DNA of 5,720 nucleotides. Origin: Bacteroidota bacterium (GTDB lineage Bacteria > Bacteroidota > Bacteroidia > Flavobacteriales > Weeksellaceae). Where the stretch lies: NCBI GenBank assembly GCA_023448955.1, contig JAEXJU010000016.1:1-5720 (forward strand). Direction: 5' to 3'. This document shows, in pieces, positions 1-4,352 of this stretch. How positions within the stretch are numbered: position 1 is the first letter of the stretch; each line of letters opens with the position of its first letter. Both the position numbers and the translations under genes were made by a program. The notes under the pieces were generated by a model, which saw only the letters and a program-made list of their open reading frames with translations, was not told the DNA's origin and did not search any database.

Positions 1-2
1 GT

Positions 3-563
3 GTACTATCCATCCCATTCATACTGAATCTTATTCCACTGGCTACATTAGCCGCAGTACTGATATTGGTTGGATATAAGCTAGCCAAGCCTGCAACTTT
101 TATTCATTTCTGGAAAAACGGAAAATATCAGTTTATCCCATTTTTGGCAACTGTCGTGGCAGTGGTTGCAACCGATCTGCTAAAAGGTGTAGGTATTGGA
201 TTATTGATATCAATTATTTATATTTTGCAGGGAAATATGAAAAGAGCTTACTATCTGAGCAAAGAAAACTTGGATGATGCTGATGAGATCACTATAAAAC
301 TAGCGGAAGAAGTATCTTTTCTGAACAAGGCTGCCATCAAAAAAACCCTAAGAAATATCAAATCCGGATCTAAGGTTATTATTGATGCCCGAACAACTTC
401 CTATATCACAACAGATGTTTTGGAAATGATACAGGATTTCGCAAACGTAAGAGCAAAAGAAGAAGATATTGAAGTAGATCTAGTTGGCTTCAAAACATCC
501 TATAGGGATTATGCCAATGATCAAGACTCTCACGTGGTAGTAAACCACAGAAGAGCGATGTAA
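3..563 (+). CDS. SulP family inorganic anion transporter, C-terminal part with STAS domain (5' truncated by window)
   Basis: The reading frame is open from base 3, so the gene begins before the window; 186 C-terminal residues are visible, against roughly 500-750 for whole SulP proteins. The first 25 or so residues are a hydrophobic segment (LIPLATLAAVLILVGYKLAK) typical of the last SulP membrane helices. Residues about 42-75 are a second hydrophobic stretch with a central DLLKGVGIG turn, followed by a cytoplasmic STAS domain from about residue 95 to 165. The STAS part shows the pattern VSFLNKAAI, then KVIIDARTTSYITTDVLEMI. SulP proteins move sulfate, bicarbonate or other anions across the inner membrane, and the STAS domain is regulatory. 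The carbonic anhydrase 48 bases downstream on the same strand makes bicarbonate the likelier substrate, but this is inferred from context. The first in-frame TTG (base 66) lies inside a membrane helix and is not the true start. Confidence 0.9.
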   Translation, partial: VLSIPFILNLIPLATLAAVLILVGYKLAKPATFIHFWKNGKYQFIPFLATVVAVVATDLLKGVGIGLLISIIYILQGNMKRAYYLSKENLDDADEITIKLAEEVSFLNKAAIKKTLRNIKSGSKVIIDARTTSYITTDVLEMIQDFANVRAKEEDIEVDLVGFKTSYRDYANDQDSHVVVNHRRAM

Positions 564-611
564 TTATCAAAACTTATAAAATTTAATCATTAAAAATCAA
601 TTACAAATAAA

Positions 612-1247
612 ATGAAAGCACATACATCCGAAACACAAGCAACCATAACACCAGAAAAAGCCCTCAACTTTCTGAAAGAAGGAAACCAGAGATTCGTAAA
701 TAATCTGAAAGCAAACAGAGATCTTTTGGAGCAAGTGAATGCAACCAGAGCCGGACAATGGCCTTTTGCGGTTGTTCTAAGTTGCATCGACAGCCGGACA
801 TCTGCTGAACTGATCTTTGACCAAGGATTAGGTGATATTTTCAGCATTAGAATTGCAGGAAATTTTGTGAATCAGGATATTCTCGGCTCTATGGAATTTG
901 GCTGTAATGTAGCAGGTTCCAAACTGGTTGTAGTTCTGGGACACTCCAAATGTGGCGCACTGAAAGGCGGTCTGGATTCTGCGGCTATCGAAGGAATGGG
1001 AATGGATAATCTGAATCATCTTATCGGGCATTTTGATCCGATTATCAAAACTATTATCAAAGATGACGAAGAACGCTCATCTTCTAACGAAGACCTTCTG
1101 GAAAGACTGAATCATCACAATGTAAAGCACGCCATCGAAGATATCCGCAAACAAAGTTCTACTTTAAAAAAGCTGGAAGACGAAGGTAAAATCAAGATTG
1201 TAGGTGCAAACTACGACGTAGAAACAGGCGTTGTAAATTGGTTATAG
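612..1247 (+). CDS. can: Beta-class carbonic anhydrase
   Basis: This 211-residue protein interconverts CO2 and bicarbonate using zinc and probably acts in the cytoplasm, since no signal peptide is seen. The family signature is clear: Cys58-Ile-Asp60-Ser-Arg62 supplies the first zinc ligand and the Asp/Arg catalytic dyad, and GHSKCGALKGG supplies His111 and Cys114, the other zinc ligands. Between them, IRIAGNFVNQDILGSMEFG matches the conserved core of the family. All expected catalytic residues are present and the length is normal. The start is ATG at 612, preceded by an A/T-rich stretch without a Shine-Dalgarno sequence, as is common in Bacteroidota. The 48-base gap after the SulP gene holds no recognisable promoter or terminator, so the two genes are probably cotranscribed and may work together in inorganic carbon supply. 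A close paralogue of the same family with another substrate is possible but unlikely given the intact zinc site. Confidence 0.96.
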   Translation: MKAHTSETQATITPEKALNFLKEGNQRFVNNLKANRDLLEQVNATRAGQWPFAVVLSCIDSRTSAELIFDQGLGDIFSIRIAGNFVNQDILGSMEFGCNVAGSKLVVVLGHSKCGALKGGLDSAAIEGMGMDNLNHLIGHFDPIIKTIIKDDEERSSSNEDLLERLNHHNVKHAIEDIRKQSSTLKKLEDEGKIKIVGANYDVETGVVNWL

Positions 1248-1276
1248 AAAACATTTTTTCTTCATATAATTAGGGT

Positions 1277-1316
1277 AGTAAGCCGGGTAATGTGTTTTAT
1301 CCGGCTTACTTATTTT
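1277..1316 (+). terminator. Intrinsic-type hairpin between convergent carbonic anhydrase and pth genes
   Basis: AGTAAGCCGG at 1277-1286 is perfectly complementary to CCGGCTTACT at 1301-1310. The stem can extend inward by a G-U pair and three A-T pairs, giving up to 14 pairs with a 6-base loop (1291-1296). TATTTT follows on the plus strand, so it reads best as the terminator of the SulP/carbonic anhydrase unit 29 bases after its stop. On the minus strand the hairpin begins at the last base of the pth stop codon and no T-run follows, so termination of pth there is less certain. Confidence 0.8.
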
Positions 1317-1873
1317 CCATTGAAGCTAGTCATCGTATTCTGGATACCTGCGAAAACAAAAGACAATACTGCCTGGGAAAACTTTTCGATTCTTTCGGAA
1401 AGTTTTTCTTTTTCTTCTTCATTCCATTTTCCGAGAACATAATCTGCCTGTCTGCCTTCCGAAAAGTCTGCAGAAATCCCGAACCTCAGCCTGGGATAAT
1501 TTTGCGTATTGAGTTGTGACTGTATGCTTTTCAGACCATTATGTCCGGCATCGGAACCTTTCATTTTCATCCTGAGCGAACCAAACGGCAATGCCAGATC
1601 ATCTGTAATCACCAGAATATTTTCTAAAGGAATATTTTCTTTCTGCATCCAGAATTTAACAGCATTTCCGGAAAGATTGACATAGGTATCAGGTTTAAGG
1701 ATAAACACTTTTCTGCCCTTGTATTTGCCTTCTGCCAAAAGTCCGAAGTTAGAAGATTTGAAAGGTGCATCTATAGTTTCCGCTACTTTTTCTGCCACTT
1801 TGAAGCCGATATTATGCCGCGTTTCTGCATATTCTTCACCTTTGTTGCCAATGCCGACAATCAGATATTTCAT
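1310..1873 (-). CDS. pth: Peptidyl-tRNA hydrolase
   Basis: This is the full-length bacterial Pth (187 residues; the family is usually 180-200). It cleaves the ester bond of peptidyl-tRNAs released prematurely from the ribosome, recycling tRNA, and is usually essential. The N-terminus MKYLIVGIGNKGEEYAETRHNIGF-like block carries Asn10 and the catalytic His20. KPDTYVNLSG (about 60-69) holds the substrate-binding Asn66, where E. coli has Met-Asn and this protein has Val-Asn. ITDDLALPFG provides the Asp at 91/92, and GSDAGHNGLKSI provides Asn112. The C-terminal part is charged and helical (EEEKEKLSERIEKF). ATG at 1873 starts 12 bases after the stop of the lipoprotein gene, with no promoter motif in the gap, so it is probably expressed from the upstream gene's promoter or from one inside that gene. 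It converges with the carbonic anhydrase gene, and its stop touches the shared hairpin. Confidence 0.97.
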   Translation of the reverse strand: MKYLIVGIGNKGEEYAETRHNIGFKVAEKVAETIDAPFKSSNFGLLAEGKYKGRKVFILKPDTYVNLSGNAVKFWMQKENIPLENILVITDDLALPFGSLRMKMKGSDAGHNGLKSIQSQLNTQNYPRLRFGISADFSEGRQADYVLGKWNEEEKEKLSERIEKFSQAVLSFVFAGIQNTMTSFNGK

Positions 1874-1885
1874 TTAAAATAAAAT

Positions 1886-2752
1886 TTATTTTACATATTG
1901 GTAAGAAACCGTTCCCGCAGTAGAGGTTCCTAAAATCGGATAACCATCGGTATCATAAGAATAACTGAAGTTTACGGTAACATTATCCGTATTGGTTTTG
2001 ATGTTAGTCGTTTTATAGTTGTTTTTAGAAAAGCCATATAAAGCATTATTATCTAAGTCAAACTGCGCACTGACAAGCTTGAATGCCATCGGCAATGTTC
2101 CGAAAGGATTCTTGTAGCTGTCATAATTGCTTAAAGCGATATTTAAGATAATTGGCGTCAAAGTTATAGGTCCCGGTGCGTATGTCAAACTATATTTAAA
2201 GTTGGAGACATTAGCTCCGGAAAAACTATAATCTGTCTGTATAGTGTATCTGTCTGATGATGTTGCTTTATCTTTTACTTTGGTAATTATTGATTTTATC
2301 TTATCACCATCATAACTGTAGATGGTTGAGGAAGTAAAAGTTACGCTTCCGGCAAACACAACATCACCTTCTGATTTTGTAAGCTTGCCTGCTGAGTAAG
2401 TAAGGACCTGAGTATTGGTAACATCTTTCCCCATATCATCGACTGATTTATACAAAATTTTTGTGATATCGTCTCCTGTGTAAGTTAGCTGGTAAGAAAA
2501 AGAATCGTCACTAGATGTCACGCTGGTCAGTTTGGTGCCTGTATAATTATAAGTTGCCACTATTTTATCTCCTGCATCATCCACAGTTGTTACTGTTTTG
2601 ATATTTTTAATCGTAGCATTAGTTCCACCACCAGAACTACTATCTTCTGAACTGTAATCTACACCTAGCAAAAAATCGCCGTTGATATCCTGATTAGGAC
2701 TACAAGATGTGATAATAAATAGACCGAATATGTAAAAAAATATTTTTTTCAT
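1886..2752 (-). CDS. Predicted lipoprotein with degenerate YD-like beta repeats, function unknown
   Basis: This 288-residue protein starts with a lipoprotein signal peptide: MKK, a hydrophobic stretch (IFFYIFGLFII), then TSC with the lipidated Cys17. A Ser/Gly-rich linker follows at about 34-43 (SSEDSSSGGG), suggesting a tethered envelope domain. Residues 66-185 contain about five loosely repeated units of the form Y-x-Y-x-G-x-x-[ILV]-[TKS]-x-[VIF], such as YNYTGTKLTSV, LTYTGDDITKI and YSYDGDKIKSI, spaced about 20-30 residues apart. They recall YD/RHS-type beta repeats and similar domains in Bacteroidota lipoproteins. The C-terminus ends YDTDGYPILG...VSYQYVK, a related unit. I chose ATG 2752 over the TTG 21 bases upstream because it begins the signal peptide directly and because the TTG lies inside a -7 promoter box. 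No enzyme motif is seen. The pth gene follows by 12 bases, which is probably positional rather than functional. Confidence 0.82.
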   Translation of the reverse strand: MKKIFFYIFGLFIITSCSPNQDINGDFLLGVDYSSEDSSSGGGTNATIKNIKTVTTVDDAGDKIVATYNYTGTKLTSVTSSDDSFSYQLTYTGDDITKILYKSVDDMGKDVTNTQVLTYSAGKLTKSEGDVVFAGSVTFTSSTIYSYDGDKIKSIITKVKDKATSSDRYTIQTDYSFSGANVSNFKYSLTYAPGPITLTPIILNIALSNYDSYKNPFGTLPMAFKLVSAQFDLDNNALYGFSKNNYKTTNIKTNTDNVTVNFSYSYDTDGYPILGTSTAGTVSYQYVK

Positions 2753-2770
2753 GGTTTGATTTTCTGTCTG

Positions 2771-2778
2771 CAAAGTTA
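2771..2778 (-). promoter_or_regulatory. Bacteroidota -7 promoter box for the lipoprotein-pth unit
   Basis: The minus strand reads TAACTTTG, an exact match to the TAnnTTTG -7 element of the Bacteroidota primary sigma factor. It ends 18 bases before the lipoprotein ATG at 2752, which would give a leader of about 10-13 bases. No convincing -33 TTG was found at the usual distance upstream. The motif is short, so the call rests on position as well as sequence. Confidence 0.5.
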
Positions 2779-2813
2779 ATTTTTTAAATTTAATGGTAAT
2801 CTTTTTCTTAGAA

Positions 2814-3806
2814 TCACTTATGGTCTAATTTTTCCTTCAGATTCTGATTTTTCAGCCGACTGATTTCCTCAGAATAAATCTTGATTTGTTTATCGTTCAG
2901 ATAGCCGTTTTTTTTATAGATGTAAATTCTTCTTTCCAGCTCTGTTTCAAAATAAGTGTTGAAGTTTTCGAATTTTTCCTCATTGCTCCAAAGATCATAA
3001 TAATCACACATATGCCCTATGAAGTCATTTAGTTCTTCTGTTGTTTTATCATCCGTATTTTTACTGAAAGCGCTTACAGAACAATAAACCGGCGTTTTGG
3101 CTTGCTGAGATTGCTGCATAAATTCCTTATATTTGTCATCAATCAGTGCTTCGATCTGATTTTTGTTAAGATACAAATCCGTGCTGATATCTTTGATCTC
3201 TACAAAATCCCCAGCGTTTGAACCAGAATTGAATTTGTAATTCGCAAAAACTACCAATTCACCTTTTCCCAAACCTGGCGAAATACCATAATGTTCCGAC
3301 AAATAGAAAAGCGCTGGTTCAGAATACTCAATATTATCATTCAACTGTGCTACAAACAATTCTATTTCGGTTCCGTCTTTATCCTTTGCAATTCTTTTTT
3401 CCAGGTTTTTATAGGATTTATAATTGTAAAGCGAATCTGATGCTTTCTTAAAATACCTGACGGGCGATGCTGCGCTGAAAGTCCTGAAACCATTAGCCGA
3501 AGCATATTTTTCATTGTAAAGGATACCATCCATCCTGTAGATATTTTTCCTGTAATTGTAGTAAAAATTAATTGTGTTTCTGATTGATTTTTTTTCGGAA
3601 TTAAATCCGATAGAGTAAACCGGAACCGTTTTATCTTTTGAATTAAATCTAACAGAGATTCCGCTTTCATTATCCGCATCACTGAAAAATATCATTTCTT
3701 TATCATAATGGTATTTTTGGATTTGGGCGTGACATAACGAAGCTATTGCTATAAAAAACAATAGAGTGAGTTTTCTTTTTTTAAAGTCTAAATCGAATTT
3801 TCGCAT
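2814..3806 (-). CDS. Secreted or periplasmic protein of unknown function
   Basis: I do not recognise this 330-residue protein. The N-terminus is basic (FKKRKLT), then hydrophobic (LLFFIAIASL), ending CHA-Q, which fits signal peptidase I cleavage after Ala27. Cys25 is preceded by Leu and so is a poor lipobox. The mature part is rich in Lys, Asn, Tyr and Asp. It has an aromatic middle (NFYYNYRKNIYR), a Ser/Ala stretch (FRTFSAASPVRYF), a probable beta segment (GELVVFANYKFN) and a helical, highly charged C-terminus (EEISRLKNQNLKEKLDHK). It has two cysteines, in VYCSVSAF and GHMCDYYDLW, which could form a disulfide. No membrane helix follows the signal, and there is no C-terminal sorting domain. 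ATG 3806 is 13 bases after the stop of the disrupted toxin frame, without a promoter match between, so it may be read from the toxin-antitoxin promoter or from mfd. Confidence 0.75.
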   Translation of the reverse strand: MRKFDLDFKKRKLTLLFFIAIASLCHAQIQKYHYDKEMIFFSDADNESGISVRFNSKDKTVPVYSIGFNSEKKSIRNTINFYYNYRKNIYRMDGILYNEKYASANGFRTFSAASPVRYFKKASDSLYNYKSYKNLEKRIAKDKDGTEIELFVAQLNDNIEYSEPALFYLSEHYGISPGLGKGELVVFANYKFNSGSNAGDFVEIKDISTDLYLNKNQIEALIDDKYKEFMQQSQQAKTPVYCSVSAFSKNTDDKTTEELNDFIGHMCDYYDLWSNEEKFENFNTYFETELERRIYIYKKNGYLNDKQIKIYSEEISRLKNQNLKEKLDHK

Positions 3807-3819
3807 AAAGAATTATTCA

Positions 3820-4113
3820 TCACTTCAAAAAATCCAGTCTGTCAGGATTTTGTCTACAGTTTAGAAAGAAGAGAACTAAAATTTCATCAGAATCAACTGT
3901 GAAATATAATTTTACATTTCGATTTCCAATTAAAGCTTGGAATATATTTTCTGAAAACTTTTCGTAAACAACCAGACTCTGAGATACATTTTCTAGAACC
4001 GTTTCCAATTCAGCATACAAATCTCGAATCTCTTTATCTGTCCATCTGTAATACAGAAATTCTGCAATCTCGATTAAAGATTCTTATGCTTCTTTTGTGT
4101 ATCTAATTCGCAT
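3820..4113 (-). pseudogene. RelE/ParE-family toxin gene interrupted by an in-frame TAA at codon 10
   Basis: Read on the minus strand from ATG at 4113-4111, the frame gives MRIRYTKEA, then TAA at 4086-4084, then ESLIEIAEFLYYRWTDKEIR and onward without a break to TGA at 3822-3820. The whole frame is 97 codons, a normal length for this toxin superfamily. The fold pattern fits RelE/ParE toxins: a first beta strand (RIRYT), a helix that spans the stop (KEA*ESLIEIAEFLYYRW), a second helix (DKEIRDLYAELETVLENV), and a C-terminal strand block (VKLYFTVDSDEILVLFFLNC followed by RQNPDRL). These toxins normally act as ribosome-associated mRNA nucleases or gyrase poisons; which one applies here cannot be told. 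No ATG or GTG occurs in frame after the stop; the first TTG, at codon 32 (4020), would lose the first strand and helix. The start lies inside the antitoxin gene, the usual antitoxin-first arrangement. A sequencing error at one base would produce the same picture. Confidence 0.8.
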
Positions 4114-4319
4114 AGTTTTTGGAAGAATTTTTCCTTCATTTCACTGGAATCAATTGTATTATCTTGATTGGCTTTTCCCTTGATATTTTCTAGATAAATT
4201 TTCAACTTATCTTCAGAAATCTCATCTTCTATAATTTCGATTTCTTTATATTTTTTCAGAAAATCTTTTACCAAAGAAAGTAAGTTCGGGTTTTCTGTTC
4301 TTATTGTTAAAGTATTCAT
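4074..4319 (-). CDS. Putative type II antitoxin (RelB-like), partner of the disrupted toxin
   Basis: This small acidic protein (81 residues) starts MNTLTIRTENPNLLSLVKDF, a short beta strand followed by a helix. The middle is Glu/Lys rich (KKYKEIEIIEDEISEDKLKI) and the helical tail is probably disordered when free. That layout (N-terminal strand or dimerisation part, C-terminal toxin-wrapping helix) is typical of antitoxins, but I recognise no named family motif. The call leans on position, directly before and overlapping a RelE/ParE-like frame by 40 bases. ATG 4319 is preferred to the in-frame TTG at 4340, because the TTG falls in a -7 promoter box. The frame is intact and ends in TAA at 4074. 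The last three residues (KNL) would be absent if the base creating the toxin stop were reverted to make Leu in the toxin. If the toxin is dead, this is an orphan antitoxin, which may still act as a repressor or neutralise related toxins. Confidence 0.65.
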   Translation of the reverse strand: MNTLTIRTENPNLLSLVKDFLKKYKEIEIIEDEISEDKLKIYLENIKGKANQDNTIDSSEMKEKFFQKLCELDTQKKHKNL

Positions 4320-4321
4320 TT

Positions 4322-4333
4322 CTAAAATTTTAG
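4322..4333. promoter_or_regulatory. 12-bp perfect palindrome, candidate operator of the toxin-antitoxin unit
   Basis: CTAAAATTTTAG is a perfect inverted repeat lying between the -7 box (4338-4345) and the antitoxin ATG (4319), over the expected transcription start. Type II antitoxins commonly repress their own promoter by binding such palindromes. The sequence is A/T-rich, so chance occurrence is not negligible and no binding is shown. Confidence 0.35.
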
Positions 4334-4337
4334 TAAT

Positions 4338-4345
4338 CAAATATA
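4338..4345 (-). promoter_or_regulatory. Bacteroidota -7 promoter box for the antitoxin gene
   Basis: The minus strand reads TATATTTG, matching TAnnTTTG exactly, and ends 18 bases before the antitoxin ATG. This is the same spacing as the box before the lipoprotein gene, which strengthens both calls. A TTTG at 4362-4359 is only 13 bases further upstream, too close for a standard -33 element. The box lies in the 33-base gap after mfd, so the small genes can be expressed independently of mfd. Confidence 0.5.
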
Positions 4346-4352
4346 ATTAATT

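Noticed and set aside
590..1031. Minus-strand open frames across the carbonic anhydrase gene
   Set aside because: They are antisense to the conserved zinc-binding motifs and have no plausible product.
1292..1519. Plus-strand open frame overlapping the hairpin and the 3' part of pth
   Set aside because: It starts inside the terminator loop and is antisense to pth. Its Phe-rich run comes from the Glu/Lys codons of pth read backwards.
3362..3682. Second minus-strand open frame inside the secreted protein gene
   Set aside because: It is an out-of-frame overlap within a longer frame that has a signal peptide and consistent composition; it has no features of its own.
3728..3742. Possible lipobox (IASLC) in the 330-residue exported protein
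   Set aside because: Leu directly before Cys25 does not fit the lipobox, which needs a small residue there. CHA-Q fits signal peptidase I better.
3820..4020. A 66-residue open frame on the minus strand starting with TTG at 4020, as a separate small gene
   Set aside because: It is the C-terminal two thirds of the toxin frame that starts at ATG 4113 and is broken by the TAA at 4086-4084. No promoter or ribosome-binding context is seen at the TTG.
4345..4352. AATTAATT palindrome between mfd and the antitoxin gene
   Set aside because: It is only 8 bp of A/T low-complexity sequence, likely by chance and partly within the promoter spacer.
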